Below are positions 1-10,643 of a DNA stretch of 64,000 bases, piece after piece. Made by a program: the position numbers and the translations under genes. The stretch lies in NCBI GenBank assembly GCA_903902855.1, contig CAIUWK010000011.1:1-64000 (forward strand), written 5' to 3'. The notes beneath the pieces are model-generated. The model searched no databases, had not been told where the DNA came from, and was given only the letters and a program-made list of their open reading frames with translations. This DNA comes from an uncultured Geobacter sp. (GTDB taxonomy: Bacteria; Desulfobacterota; Desulfuromonadia; Geobacterales; CAIOGM01). How positions within the stretch are numbered: the stretch's first letter is position 1; the number at the start of each line of letters is the position of its first letter.

Positions 1-93
1 CCCATACCTGTGAACGCCTTGCCCGGCTCCGGTCCGTATATCACACCGTCAAACCTGGCGCGTAGGTAGCAAAGGGAACAAAGGAGCGATCAG

Positions 94-1875
94 ATGAACA
101 ACTACGAAATTCTCCAGACTCTGCTCTTTTTTTGCACCCTGCTGGCGCTGCTCAAACCGGTGGGTGCCCATATGGCCAAGGTTTACCAGGGGGAGCGAAC
201 CTTCCTCTCTCCGGTTCTTCTCCCCTGTGAGAACCTCCTCTATCGCATCTGCGGCGTGGAGCGGGACGAAGAGATGGGGTGGCGGCGCTACGCTTGGGCC
301 ATGCTTCTCTTTAACCTTGTCGTCTTCGTGGGGCTCTTCGTCCTGTTGTTGCTCCAGCATCTGCTGCCGCTCAATCCCCAGCAACTCCCCCGTTTCCCCT
401 GGCAGCTCGCTCTCAACACGGCCATCAGTTTCGTTACCAACACCAACTGGCAGGCATACTCGGGCGAATCGACGGCGAGCTACTTCACCCAGATGGTGGG
501 GTTCGCGGTGCACAACTTCGTTTCCGCCGCCACCGGCATGGCGGTGGCCATTGCGCTGATCCGCGGCTTCGCGCGGCGCAAGAGTTCGCTGTTGGGGAAC
601 TTCTGGGTGGACATGACCCGCGGCACCCTCTACATCTTGCTCCCTCTCTCCTTCGTGGCCGCTCTGGCTCTGGTTTCCCAGGGGGTGATCCAAAATTTCA
701 GTGAGTACACGTCGGCGCCGCTTCTCCAGGCGACAACCTATGACAAGTTGAAACTGGATGATAAGGGGAACGCAATCAAGGATGCCAAGGGTAACCCGGT
801 CACCGAGAATGTAACGATCAGGGAAGTCACCATCCCCATGGGGCCGGTGGCCTCCCAGGAAGCGATCAAGGAACTGGGGACCAACGGCGGCGGCTTCTTC
901 AACGCAAACTCGGCCCATCCCTTTGAAAACTCGACCCCCCTCTCACACTATCTTGAGATCTTGCTGATCCTCCTGATCCCCGGCGCCCTCACCTGTACCT
1001 TCGGCATCATGGTGGGAAACCCCCGCCAGGGATGGGCGATCTTGGGGGTCATGCTCCTTCTGTTAATCGGGTCGTTCTGCGTACTGCAGATGGTGGAGGC
1101 CGCCGGCAACCCGCTTCTGGCTAAACTGGGTGTGCGGGGGGGCAACATGGAGGGAAAAGAGCTCCGCTTCGGCCTGGCCGGCACCAACCTCTTCACCGTG
1201 GCGACCACCGGCACCTCCTGCGGCGCGGTGGTCGCCATGCACGACTCCCTCACCCCTCTGGGGGGGATGATTCCCCTTGCCCTGATCCTTCTGGGTGAGG
1301 TTGTCTTCGGCGGGGTCGGCTCCGGTCTCTATACCATGCTTGCCTTCGCGGTAATCGCGGTATTTGTCTCCGGACTGATGATCGGCCGGACCCCCGAGTA
1401 CCTGGGAAAGAAGATCGAAGTGCGGGAGATGTGGCTCTCCATGATAACCATACTCACCGCCGGGGTCGTGGTCCTGATCACGTCGGGAATCGCCATGATC
1501 ACCCCCGCTGCCGTAGCCTCCATGGCCAACCCCGGCCCCCATGGCCTCTCGGAAATCCTCTATGCCTATGCTTCCATGGCAAATAACAACGGCAGCGCCT
1601 TTGCGGGGCTCACTGCAAACATCAACTTCCATAACATCCTGGGCTCCCTTGCCATGCTTCTGGGGCGTTACGTTCCGGCGGTGGCGGTGCTGGCCATGGC
1701 CGGCTCCCTGGGAGAGAAGAAGTATGTCCCCCCCAGTCTGGGAACCCTCCCCACGGACAAGGTCCCCTTCGCCCTCTGGCTGACGCTGGTGATTCTCATT
1801 GTGGGAGCGCTCACCTTTTTCCCGGCCCTGTCCCTGGGACCCATCATCGAACAGCTGACCATGTGGGGGAAATGA
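94..1875 (+). CDS. kdpA: Potassium-transporting ATPase subunit A (KdpA)
   Basis: 593 aa ORF with KdpA-like sequence ([43 protein letters not shown]); followed by kdpB, kdpC, kdpD, kdpE. Confidence 0.97.
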   Translation: MNNYEILQTLLFFCTLLALLKPVGAHMAKVYQGERTFLSPVLLPCENLLYRICGVERDEEMGWRRYAWAMLLFNLVVFVGLFVLLLLQHLLPLNPQQLPRFPWQLALNTAISFVTNTNWQAYSGESTASYFTQMVGFAVHNFVSAATGMAVAIALIRGFARRKSSLLGNFWVDMTRGTLYILLPLSFVAALALVSQGVIQNFSEYTSAPLLQATTYDKLKLDDKGNAIKDAKGNPVTENVTIREVTIPMGPVASQEAIKELGTNGGGFFNANSAHPFENSTPLSHYLEILLILLIPGALTCTFGIMVGNPRQGWAILGVMLLLLIGSFCVLQMVEAAGNPLLAKLGVRGGNMEGKELRFGLAGTNLFTVATTGTSCGAVVAMHDSLTPLGGMIPLALILLGEVVFGGVGSGLYTMLAFAVIAVFVSGLMIGRTPEYLGKKIEVREMWLSMITILTAGVVVLITSGIAMITPAAVASMANPGPHGLSEILYAYASMANNNGSAFAGLTANINFHNILGSLAMLLGRYVPAVAVLAMAGSLGEKKYVPPSLGTLPTDKVPFALWLTLVILIVGALTFFPALSLGPIIEQLTMWGK

Positions 1876-1877
1876 TC

Positions 1878-3950
1878 ATGTCTAAACATGCGACCCAACC
1901 GATTTCCCTTTTTCACGGAGGGATCATCCGTTCCGCCTTGCTGGATTCCCTGAAGAAACTCGATCCGCGCATTCTCTGGCGCAATCCGGTCATGTTCTGC
2001 GTGGAGATTGCCAGCGTCATCACCCTGGTGACCTTCGCTCTGTCGCTGGCCGGCCTCAACAAGGAACCTGCCTGGTTCACCGGCACCGTCTCCGTCTGGC
2101 TCTGGCTGACGGTGCTCTTCGCCACCTTTGCCGAGGCGCTGGCGGAAGGACGCGGCAAGGCCCGGGCGGCGTCGCTGCGCAAATCGCGCACTGACGTGAC
2201 CGCCAAGCTCATGAAGAAGCCCGAGTTCGGCAGCGACTTTACCCTCGTGGGGGCCAGTGAGTTGCGCAAGGGTGACCATATCCTGGTGGAAGCGCCGGAG
2301 ATAATCGCCGGTGACGGCGATGTGGTGGCCGGCGCGGCCCTGGTGAACGAGGCGGCGGTGACCGGTGAGTCGGCCCCGGTGGTGCGGGAGTCGGGCGGGG
2401 ACCGGAGCGCCGTCACCGGCGGCACCGAGGTTATTGCCAACGCCATCATCGTCCAGATTACCGCCAATCCGGGCGAGACCTTCCTGGACCGGATGATTTC
2501 TCTCATCGAGGGGGCTCAGCGGCGCAAGAGTCCCAACGAGGTCGCCCTGGAGGTCCTGCTGGTCGCCCTGACCGCGGTTTTTCTGCTGGTCTGCGCCAAC
2601 ATCAGCCCGCTCTCCAACTACAGCGTAAAATCAGCCTGCCAGGGAACCCCCATCTCACTCACCATTCTGGTGGCGCTCTTCGTCTGTCTTGCCCCCACAA
2701 CCATCGCGGCGCTGCTCCCTGCCATCGGCATTGCGGGGATGGACCGTCTCTTCCAGAAGAACGTCATCGCCCTCTCCGGTCGGGCCATTGAGGCTGCCGG
2801 CGACGTGAACATTCTCCTGCTGGACAAGACCGGCACCATCACCCTGGGAAACCGTGAAGCAGTCGCCTTTGTCCCTGTGGGAGGGTATACGGAAAAGGAA
2901 CTGGCAGAGATGGCCCTGATGGCATCCCTTGCCGACGAAACCCCGGAAGGGCGAAGCATCGTCCTGCTGGCAATGAAGAGTTACGACCTTAAACCGGAGG
3001 TGCTCCCCGTGGGGGCCGAGATCATCGCTTTCAGCGCCGAAACCCGCCTCTCCGGGGTCAATACGGGGGGGATGCGGTACAGGAAAGGGGCTGCGGATTC
3101 AACCATCGCCTTTGTAAAGCGCCTTGGCGCACGAACGATTCCCGACACTCTTGAGGATGTGGTGGACAAAATCGCCCGTGGCGGGGCAACTCCACTGGTG
3201 GTCTGCCGCGACCAGGAGATCTTCGGGGTCGTCAACCTGAAGGACATCGTCAAGGGGGGGATACAGGAACGGTTCCAGCAGCTCCGGAGCATGGGGATCA
3301 AGACCATCATGGTTACCGGGGACAATCCGCTCACCGCCGCCGCCATTGCCGCCGAGGCTCAGGTGGACGACTTCCTCGCCCAAGCAAAGCCCGAAGACAA
3401 GCTCCGGCTGATCAGGGAGTATCAGGATGCCGGCTACATGGTGGCCATGACCGGCGACGGCACCAATGATGCGCCGGCCCTGGCCCAGGCCGACGTGGCG
3501 GTGGCCATGAACACCGGCACCCAGGCGGCCAAGGAGGCGGCCAATATCATCGACCTGGACAGTAACCCCACCAAGCTTCTGGATATCGTGGAGGTGGGGA
3601 AGCAGATCCTGATGACCCGGGGAAACCTCACCACCTTCAGCATCTCCAACGACATCGCCAAGTACTTCGCCATCATCCCGGCCATGATGCTCTCCATCTA
3701 CCCGCAGTTGGGAGTGCTGAATGTGATGCATCTGGCCACCCCGTTCAGTGCGATCCTCTCCGCGGTCATTTTCAATGGGGCCATCATTCCCCTGCTGATT
3801 CCGCTGGCTCTCAAGGGAACCAAATTCCGTCCCATGCCGGCTGAAAAGCTTCTTATCCATAACCTTTTACTCTACGGAGTGGGCGGTATCATTGCCCCTT
3901 TCGTGGGGATCAAGGCCATCGATCTGCTGGTGGGCATGTTAACATCGTAG
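1878..3950 (+). CDS. kdpB: Potassium-transporting P-type ATPase subunit B (KdpB)
   Basis: DKTGTIT phosphorylation motif, [24 protein letters not shown]; start overlaps the kdpA stop region. Confidence 0.97.
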   Translation: MSKHATQPISLFHGGIIRSALLDSLKKLDPRILWRNPVMFCVEIASVITLVTFALSLAGLNKEPAWFTGTVSVWLWLTVLFATFAEALAEGRGKARAASLRKSRTDVTAKLMKKPEFGSDFTLVGASELRKGDHILVEAPEIIAGDGDVVAGAALVNEAAVTGESAPVVRESGGDRSAVTGGTEVIANAIIVQITANPGETFLDRMISLIEGAQRRKSPNEVALEVLLVALTAVFLLVCANISPLSNYSVKSACQGTPISLTILVALFVCLAPTTIAALLPAIGIAGMDRLFQKNVIALSGRAIEAAGDVNILLLDKTGTITLGNREAVAFVPVGGYTEKELAEMALMASLADETPEGRSIVLLAMKSYDLKPEVLPVGAEIIAFSAETRLSGVNTGGMRYRKGAADSTIAFVKRLGARTIPDTLEDVVDKIARGGATPLVVCRDQEIFGVVNLKDIVKGGIQERFQQLRSMGIKTIMVTGDNPLTAAAIAAEAQVDDFLAQAKPEDKLRLIREYQDAGYMVAMTGDGTNDAPALAQADVAVAMNTGTQAAKEAANIIDLDSNPTKLLDIVEVGKQILMTRGNLTTFSISNDIAKYFAIIPAMMLSIYPQLGVLNVMHLATPFSAILSAVIFNGAIIPLLIPLALKGTKFRPMPAEKLLIHNLLLYGVGGIIAPFVGIKAIDLLVGMLTS

Positions 3951-4012
3951 GGGCACGGCTTGCTGTGCCCTAAACTAAACGACAGCAAGGGCGCAGCAAG
4001 CCGCGCCCCTAC
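3947..4012. repeat. REP-like paired inverted repeat, two 24-nt units separated by 18 nt
   Basis: GTAGGGGCACGGCTTGCTGTGCCC ... GGGCGCAGCAAGCCGCGCCCCTAC; each unit is itself a hairpin (GGGCAC/GTGCCC and GGGCGC/GCGCCC). Confidence 0.8.
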
Positions 4013-4024
4013 GGAGGCAACATC

Positions 4025-4597
4025 ATGAAAGAACTTAAGAGTGCCATCCTGATGTTCATCGTCTTCACCATGATCTGCGGCGGTTTCTATCCTTTCGTCG
4101 TCACCGGAGTTGCGTATCTTCTCTTCCCCAGAGAGGCCAAGGGGAGCCTTGTGGCCGATACCAGCGGGAAAGTGGCCGGTTCGTCGCTCATAGGACAACC
4201 ATTCTCCTCGCCGGAGTATTTCTGGCCCCGTCCTTCGGCCACCGCCGATTTCGGCTACAATCCCATGGGCTCCGGTGGTTCCAATTCCGGACCCACCAAC
4301 CCCGACTACCTGAAAACCGTGGGAGATCGGGTCAAGGCGTTTCGTGCCTCGGGCGTTACCGGCCCCATCTCCTCCGAACTGGTCCAGGCCTCAGCCAGCG
4401 GACTCGATCCCCACATCACCCCGGAAGCTGCCCGAATGCAGATCCCCCGGGTCGCCCAGGCCCGCGGCATTTCCCGGCAGGAACTGAGCAAAATTCTAGC
4501 CGACTTCACCTCTGACCGGCAACTGGGTTTTTTGGGAGAACCACGGGTAAACGTGCTAGAGTTGAACCTCAAGCTGAAATCGTTGGACCAACGATGA
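4025..4597 (+). CDS. kdpC: Potassium-transporting ATPase subunit C (KdpC)
   Basis: 190 aa, KdpC-like (GSSLIGQPFSSPEYFWPRPSATADFGYNPMGSGGSNSGPTNPDY). Confidence 0.96.
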   Translation: MKELKSAILMFIVFTMICGGFYPFVVTGVAYLLFPREAKGSLVADTSGKVAGSSLIGQPFSSPEYFWPRPSATADFGYNPMGSGGSNSGPTNPDYLKTVGDRVKAFRASGVTGPISSELVQASASGLDPHITPEAARMQIPRVAQARGISRQELSKILADFTSDRQLGFLGEPRVNVLELNLKLKSLDQR

Positions 4598-4614
4598 TCC
4601 ACCGGAGGGAACCC

Positions 4615-4932
4615 ATGAGACTTTATCTTATTATCGCATCGTTATGCATGGCAACAACGGCACAGGGAGTTTCATACCCTTTCCAGACGCCAAAGGCTTC
4701 CGAGGATTCCACCGTAATCGAGGGGACCAGAATCCAGGATGCCCACGGCACCGGCTCCCCTCTGTCAATTCCGAAATCCTGGAAATTGATTGCTGTTTCC
4801 ATCGGTGAAAAGTCCAATGCCAACAATCTCTGGTTTCAGGATGCGGACGGCTCAGTCTACCTGCTCCAAGGATTTATCTCCCAAAACGGTTTAACCATTC
4901 ACGAACATCTGTTCAAGATCCCTGCGAAATGA
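4615..4932 (+). CDS. Small putative exported protein of unknown function inside the kdp operon
   Basis: GGAGGG Shine-Dalgarno before ATG at 4615; signal-peptide-like N-terminus MRLYLIIASLCMATTAQG; same strand between kdpC and kdpD. Confidence 0.65.
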   Translation: MRLYLIIASLCMATTAQGVSYPFQTPKASEDSTVIEGTRIQDAHGTGSPLSIPKSWKLIAVSIGEKSNANNLWFQDADGSVYLLQGFISQNGLTIHEHLFKIPAK

Positions 4933-4983
4933 CAGTCCGGCGTCCGGCCTGCTCTGCGGCACTAACGTATTCCGGTACTACCC

Positions 4984-7644
4984 ATGACCGATGATAACGA
5001 TAATCGCCCCGATCCCGAGGCCCTGCTGAAGCTGATCCGAACGGCCGAAGCCGAACCCCGCTCCCGGCTCAAGATCTTTCTGGGCTATGCCGCCGGGGTG
5101 GGGAAGACCTACGCCATGCTGGAAGCGGCCCGTCAGCGGCGGCAGGAAGGGCGGGACCTGGTGGTGGGGTACGTCGAGTCCCACGGACGGCAGGAAACCG
5201 ACGCTCTTCTGGAAGGGATGACGGTCATTCCTCCCGCCCTGATCACGTATCAGGGGGTCTCCCTCCCGGAGATGGACCTTGATGCGGTTCTCTCCCGGAA
5301 GCCCCAGATCGTCCTGGTGGATGAGCTTGCCCATACCAACGCTCCCGGCTCCCGTCACGATAAACGGTGGCAGGATGTGGAGGAACTTCTGGGTGCGGGG
5401 ATAGACGTCTATACCACAGTGAATGTTCAGCACTTCGAGAGCCTCAATGACGTGGTGGCCAAGATCACCGGGGTCGTGGTCCGGGAGACGGTCCCCGATC
5501 GTCTGCTGGATGAGGCCGCCGAGATCCGCCTGGTGGACATCCCTCCCGAAGAGCTCCTCCAACGGCTGCAAGAAGGGAAAATCTATCTTCCCCATAAGGC
5601 CGCCGCAGCCATCCAGAAATTCTTCCAACCCGGCAATCTCATCGCCCTGCGTGAACTATCCCTCCGTCGCGCCGCATCCAGGGTGGATGGCCAGATGCGG
5701 GCCTACATGGAATCCAACTCCATAGCCGGTCCATGGCCTGTCAGCGAGCGACTTCTGGTCTGCATCAGCGGCGGACCTTCCAGCGAAAAGCTGATCCGCT
5801 CCACCCGGCGGCTTGCCGATGAACTTAACGCCCCCTGGTTAGCGCTCTACATTGAGACCCCGGGAGGAACGCGCCAACTCCAGGAGAACCGGGAACTGGT
5901 CTGGAAAGAGCTCCGTCTGGCGGAAAGTCTGGGCGCCCAGGTGACGAGCCTGACTGCCGAATCCATTCCCCACACCGTCGCGGAGTATGCTCTCCAGCAC
6001 AATGTTACGAAAATTGTCGTCGGAAAGCCGACCAAATCGCGCTGGCATGAATTCCTCCGGCAACCGCTCGTGGACCAGATCATTCGCCTGAGCGGGGCCA
6101 TCGACGTGTATGTCGTCAGCATTTACTCCGCAGGTAATCGGATGAGGAGTAGGGGTGCGCAACCGCAACACCCTGTTGCCGTCGCGCTGTACATGAAGAG
6201 CCTGATGGCAGTGCTGTTGGCCTCGCTTGCCTGCGAGGCGCTTCGCCACTTCCTGGCGCCCACCAATATGGTGATGATCTATCTCCTGGCGGTGGTCATG
6301 GCAGCCCTCCGTCTGGGACGCAAGCCGGCCATTCTCACGGCATTCCTGAGTGTCCTCGCCTTCGATTTTTTCTTCGTCCCGCCGAGACTGACCCTGGCCG
6401 TGGCTGACACCGAATACCTGATCACCTTCCTGGCGTTCTTCAGCGTGGGGGTGGTCATCAGCACCCTTGTTTCCAAAACCCGGGAACGGGCCGAAGCCCT
6501 GCGGGAACGGGAGGTGCAAACGGCCAGTCTCTACTATCTGAGCCGCGATCTGGCCGGCTCAGGGGGAATTGAAGCCATCATGGACGCCATGATCCGAAAC
6601 GTGGGAGAAAGCCTTCACTGCACCGTGGCCATCCTCCTTCCCGAAGGAGAACGGCTGGAGTTCAAAAGAGGCAGCCCGGGGGTCAATCCGGACCCCAAGG
6701 AACTGGCCGTGGCGGACTGGGCGTTTCGTAACGGCCAGCCTGCCGGACGAGGCACCGACACCCTCGGCTCATCCGCGCTCCTCTTCCTGCCGCTTCAGGG
6801 GTCGGCAACTCTTCTGGGAGTGTTGGGGGTGACGCTGGAAAACGACGCCGAGCACCATTCACCCCAGATTCGCCGACTCCTGGACGCCTTCGCTTCCCAG
6901 GCGGCCATGGCCATGGAACGAGTCCAACTGGGGAAACAGGCAGCCCAGGCCCAGCTCCTCCAGGCTCGGGAGACCCTGGAGCGGGCGCTGCTCAATTCCA
7001 TTTCCCACGACCTGCGCACGCCGCTCTCCTCCATCATCGGAGTGTTGAGCAGCCTGAAGGATGAGGGGGATAATCTGAGCGCTGACGTCCGTCGGGAACT
7101 CCTGGAGAGTGCGTCGGAAGAAGCCAACCGTTTGAACCGCTTCGTGGGGAATCTTTTGGACATGACCCGCCTGGAGGCGGGAAAACTTACCCTGAGAAAG
7201 GAACTCTGCGATGTGCAGGACCTCATCGGCTGTGCCCTGGCGGCCCTGGAGCCGCGTATCAGCAGCCGCGAAGTGACCATAAGGATGCTCCCGGTGATGC
7301 CGCCGGTTCCCATGGACCTGGTGCTCATGACCCAGGTGCTGGTGAACCTCCTGGAAAATACGCTGAAATACTCTGCACCGGTTACCCCGGTGGAGATCAT
7401 TGCCCGAACCGACGCCCCCTGGCTCGTCATCCAGGTGGCGGACCAGGGACGCGGCGTTCCCGATCATGACCTGAAACGGATTTTCGACAAGTTTTACCGG
7501 ATTCCGGTGCCGGAAGGGGCAGGCGGAACCGGCCTGGGACTCTCCATTTGCAAGGGGATCGTGGAGGCTCACAGCGGTTCCATCCGGGCCGAAAACCGGA
7601 GTGGCGGCGGGCTTCGGGTCACAATCAAACTGCCGATGGGGTAG
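4984..7644 (+). CDS. kdpD: Osmosensitive K+ channel sensor histidine kinase KdpD
   Basis: N-terminal KdpD domain (RLKIFLGYAAGVGKTYAMLEAA), USP-like region, HisKA ISHDLRTPLSSIIG, HATPase GTGLGLSICKGIVEAH. Confidence 0.97.
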   Translation: MTDDNDNRPDPEALLKLIRTAEAEPRSRLKIFLGYAAGVGKTYAMLEAARQRRQEGRDLVVGYVESHGRQETDALLEGMTVIPPALITYQGVSLPEMDLDAVLSRKPQIVLVDELAHTNAPGSRHDKRWQDVEELLGAGIDVYTTVNVQHFESLNDVVAKITGVVVRETVPDRLLDEAAEIRLVDIPPEELLQRLQEGKIYLPHKAAAAIQKFFQPGNLIALRELSLRRAASRVDGQMRAYMESNSIAGPWPVSERLLVCISGGPSSEKLIRSTRRLADELNAPWLALYIETPGGTRQLQENRELVWKELRLAESLGAQVTSLTAESIPHTVAEYALQHNVTKIVVGKPTKSRWHEFLRQPLVDQIIRLSGAIDVYVVSIYSAGNRMRSRGAQPQHPVAVALYMKSLMAVLLASLACEALRHFLAPTNMVMIYLLAVVMAALRLGRKPAILTAFLSVLAFDFFFVPPRLTLAVADTEYLITFLAFFSVGVVISTLVSKTRERAEALREREVQTASLYYLSRDLAGSGGIEAIMDAMIRNVGESLHCTVAILLPEGERLEFKRGSPGVNPDPKELAVADWAFRNGQPAGRGTDTLGSSALLFLPLQGSATLLGVLGVTLENDAEHHSPQIRRLLDAFASQAAMAMERVQLGKQAAQAQLLQARETLERALLNSISHDLRTPLSSIIGVLSSLKDEGDNLSADVRRELLESASEEANRLNRFVGNLLDMTRLEAGKLTLRKELCDVQDLIGCALAALEPRISSREVTIRMLPVMPPVPMDLVLMTQVLVNLLENTLKYSAPVTPVEIIARTDAPWLVIQVADQGRGVPDHDLKRIFDKFYRIPVPEGAGGTGLGLSICKGIVEAHSGSIRAENRSGGGLRVTIKLPMG

Positions 7645-7680
7645 GGGTGAGCGTTCTTCCTGATCCTCCCGGATTTTGAC

Positions 7681-7706
7681 ACGGGCGTATGCCGTACGCC
7701 CCTACG
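7681..7706. repeat. REP-like hairpin unit between kdpD and kdpE
   Basis: ACGGGCGTATGCCGTACGCCCCTACG, 7-bp stem GGGCGTA/TACGCCC and terminal CCCCTAC as in the 3947-4012 element; kdpD stop at 7642-7644 lies in GTAGGGG. Confidence 0.7.
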
Positions 7707-7718
7707 AGGTGAATTGCC

Positions 7719-8420
7719 ATGTCGGACGTAAAAACGACAAATCTCCCCCGCATCCTGGTGGTGGACGACGAAGCAGCCATCCGCCGCTTCCTCCAGACGA
7801 TCCTTACGGCGGAGGAGTTTTCCCTGCACCTGGCCGAGACCGGGCACGCGGCCCTGGCCGCCGCTGCCACGGTCCGCCCGGATATCATCCTTCTGGACCT
7901 GGGGTTGCCTGATCTGGACGGGGTGGAGGTGATCAGGAGAATCCGGGAGTGGTCGCCGGTCCCCATCATCGTCCTCTCGGTGCGGGAGCGGGAAGACGAC
8001 AAGGTGAAAGCTCTGGACGCCGGGGCCGACGACTACCTGACCAAGCCTTTCGGCGTCAGTGAACTGCTGGCGAGGATCAGGGCGACCCTGCGCCGGGCGG
8101 TCCAGCAGCTCCCGGAACCGCTCTTTGCCTGCGGCGATCTGGAGGTGGACCTGGCCCGCCGCCGGGTGTCGGTGGGGGGGGCTGAGGTGCAGTTGACCCC
8201 CACCGAATACGACCTGATCCGCCTTCTCGTCACCCATGCGGGGCGGGTCCTGACTCACGGCCAGATTCTCAAACAGATCTGGGGGCTTACCTACCTGGAT
8301 CAACCCCATCTCCTGCGGGTGAACATCAGCAACCTGCGCCACAAGATCGAGGCGGACCCCTCCCGTCCCCGTCACATCATCACGGAACCCGGGGTAGGGT
8401 ACCGACTTCGGGAGGAGTAA
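7719..8420 (+). CDS. kdpE: Two-component response regulator KdpE
   Basis: Receiver domain (ILVVDDEAAIRRFL, DLGLPDLDGVEVIRRIR) and OmpR-type winged helix; adjacent to kdpD. Confidence 0.96.
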   Translation: MSDVKTTNLPRILVVDDEAAIRRFLQTILTAEEFSLHLAETGHAALAAAATVRPDIILLDLGLPDLDGVEVIRRIREWSPVPIIVLSVREREDDKVKALDAGADDYLTKPFGVSELLARIRATLRRAVQQLPEPLFACGDLEVDLARRRVSVGGAEVQLTPTEYDLIRLLVTHAGRVLTHGQILKQIWGLTYLDQPHLLRVNISNLRHKIEADPSRPRHIITEPGVGYRLREE

Positions 8421-8437
8421 CGGTTCTTGGACAAAGC

Positions 8438-8466
8438 TTGTCATCCCCCCCATGAAGTGCTATAAA
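8438..8466 (+). promoter_or_regulatory. Putative sigma70 promoter for kup
   Basis: TTGTCA - 17 nt - TATAAA; the spacer contains a C7 run. Confidence 0.55.
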
Positions 8467-8491
8467 CGACTCATTTCTGGGGGGGGATACC

Positions 8492-10312
8492 ATGCACGAT
8501 TCAGCAGCCGACTCCTATTGGGGCGGCATCGTCAAATCCATGGGGCTGGTGTTCGGGGATATCGGAACCAGCCCCATTTATACGCTCACCGTCATCATCG
8601 CCCTCACCAAACCCACTCCGGAAAACATTTACGGTATCATCTCCCTCATCGTCTGGACCCTGGTGATCCTCGTTAATGTGGAGTATGCCTGGCTGGCCAT
8701 GGGATTAGGGCGCAAGGGGGAAGGGGGGACCATCGTCCTCAAGGAGATCCTGGCCAGGCTCCTGAAACCGGGACGTCAGCTCGCCTTTGTGGGGATACTC
8801 TCCTTTCTCGGAGTGTCACTCCTCCTTGGCGATGGGGTCATCACCCCCGCCATTTCCATCCTCTCCGCCGTGGAAGGTCTGGAGCTGATTCCCAGCCTGG
8901 CGCATACCCCACAGTCGGTTCTCATCCTCATCGCGGCATTGATCGCCGTGGTCCTCTTCATCTTCCAGAACAAGGGGACCGACAAGGTGGCCAAGGCCTT
9001 CGGCCCCCTCATGGTTCTCTGGTTCGTGGCCCTGACCCTGTCGGGGGGGATCTCCATCTGCTCCCATCTGGAAATATTGAAGTCCCTCAGCCCCTGGTAC
9101 GCCATCAAGTTTCTCTCCCAAAACGGTCTCGCCGGATTCCTGGTCCTCTCCGAGGTCATCCTCTGCGCCACGGGTGGCGAGGCCCTCTACGCCGACATGG
9201 GGCATCTGGGACGCAAACCGATCATTCGGGCCTGGTACTTCGTCTTCGTGGCCCTGATTATCAACTACCTGGGGCAAGGGGCTTTCATCATCAACAACCC
9301 CAAGGCGACTAACATTCTCTTCGGCATGGTGCAGGGACAGGCCCCCATCCTCTACATACCGTTTCTCATTCTGACGGTCATGGCCACGGTCATCGCCTCT
9401 CAGGCCCTCATCAGCGGGGTCTTTTCCATCGTCTATCAGGGGATCACCACCCGAATCATGCCGCTCATGCGGGTGGAGTACACCTCCAGCCACCTGAAGT
9501 CGCAGATCTACATCGGCTCGGTAAACTGGATGCTTTTGATCCTCGTCATCTTCATCATGCTGGTCTTCAAGAAGTCCGAGAACCTGGCAGCGGCCTACGG
9601 CCTGGCGGTCACCGGTACCATGACCATCACGGGGATCATGATGGTCATGATCTTTGCCCGGACCAAGAAAAAGTGGAAGGTTCCCATCGCCCTCTTCGTG
9701 ACCCTGGCGGATCTGGCCTTTCTCATTGCCAACCTTAACAAGCTCCCCCATGGCGGCTACTGGTCGCTGATCCTGGCGTCGATCCCACTGGGAACCATCT
9801 TCATCTGGACCAGTGGGCAGCGAGCTCTCTATAAGGCGCTCCGTCCTCTGGATCTGGAGACCTTTCTCATGAGCTATGAGCAGATCTTCGCCAAGGGGAA
9901 GAATATCCCCGGCACCGGGCTTTTCTTCACCCGAGATTCGGCCGTGATCCCCCCTTATGTGATCCACTGCATCATCCGGAGCAACATCATCTATGAGAGG
10001 AACATCTTCATCTCCATCGTCCGGACCGACGAGCCCTTCGGGATCTACACCTGCCTGCACCCCGCCCTGGGGCCGGGGTTGGATGCCTTCGAGATCCGTG
10101 CCGGCTACATGGAGGTCATCGAGATCGAACGGCTCCTCAAGGAGAACGGCATCACCGAAAAGGTCATCTTCTACGGCATTGAGGAGATTACCACCGGCAA
10201 CCCGTTCTGGCGGATCTTCTCCGTCATCAAGCGGCTTACCCCCAACTTCGTCCAGTTCAACAAGCTTCCCGCCAGTCGGCTTCAGGGGGTCGTGACGCGG
10301 GTGGAGATGTAA
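8492..10312 (+). CDS. kup: Low-affinity potassium transporter Kup
   Basis: 606 aa, KUP family (GLVFGDIGTSPIYTL, GKGGEGGTIVLKEI-like, FMSYEQIFAKG region). Confidence 0.96.
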   Translation: MHDSAADSYWGGIVKSMGLVFGDIGTSPIYTLTVIIALTKPTPENIYGIISLIVWTLVILVNVEYAWLAMGLGRKGEGGTIVLKEILARLLKPGRQLAFVGILSFLGVSLLLGDGVITPAISILSAVEGLELIPSLAHTPQSVLILIAALIAVVLFIFQNKGTDKVAKAFGPLMVLWFVALTLSGGISICSHLEILKSLSPWYAIKFLSQNGLAGFLVLSEVILCATGGEALYADMGHLGRKPIIRAWYFVFVALIINYLGQGAFIINNPKATNILFGMVQGQAPILYIPFLILTVMATVIASQALISGVFSIVYQGITTRIMPLMRVEYTSSHLKSQIYIGSVNWMLLILVIFIMLVFKKSENLAAAYGLAVTGTMTITGIMMVMIFARTKKKWKVPIALFVTLADLAFLIANLNKLPHGGYWSLILASIPLGTIFIWTSGQRALYKALRPLDLETFLMSYEQIFAKGKNIPGTGLFFTRDSAVIPPYVIHCIIRSNIIYERNIFISIVRTDEPFGIYTCLHPALGPGLDAFEIRAGYMEVIEIERLLKENGITEKVIFYGIEEITTGNPFWRIFSVIKRLTPNFVQFNKLPASRLQGVVTRVEM

Positions 10313-10316
10313 AGGC

Positions 10317-10330
10317 CGGGACCGGGGACG
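10317..10330. repeat. Two heptads CGGGACC GGGGACG just after the kup stop
   Basis: Same unit type as 31525-31561. Confidence 0.4.
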
Positions 10331-10643
10331 AGAGAGATCTAGAAGCGTCTCAAGGTGCCTGGTGCGACAAAGTTGAAGTGTGTATTAGCAAGTGCGGCGG
10401 CAACGCCGCTCTTGTCGTATCCCGCATATCTCCCCTCGAAGCAGGAATTGGTCGGCTTGTCTGCGCACTGTACGTTCCGGCTGAAGAGGGAATTAATCAC
10501 TCCCGGTTCCCCAATCCCCCCCCCTTTTTTTCGGATGAGACTCTGCCGCGTGCGGTGTATACTTAGTTCGCCAGCGGAGGAGTGGTCGGTAAAGGCTTGA
10601 TGCGCCATGGAGGTGCGTCGAGAAAGGACGAAAGGAGAAGCCG

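Noticed and set aside
8816-10060. 414-aa antisense ORF opposite kup
   Set aside because: Biased H/D/G composition; kup is well supported.
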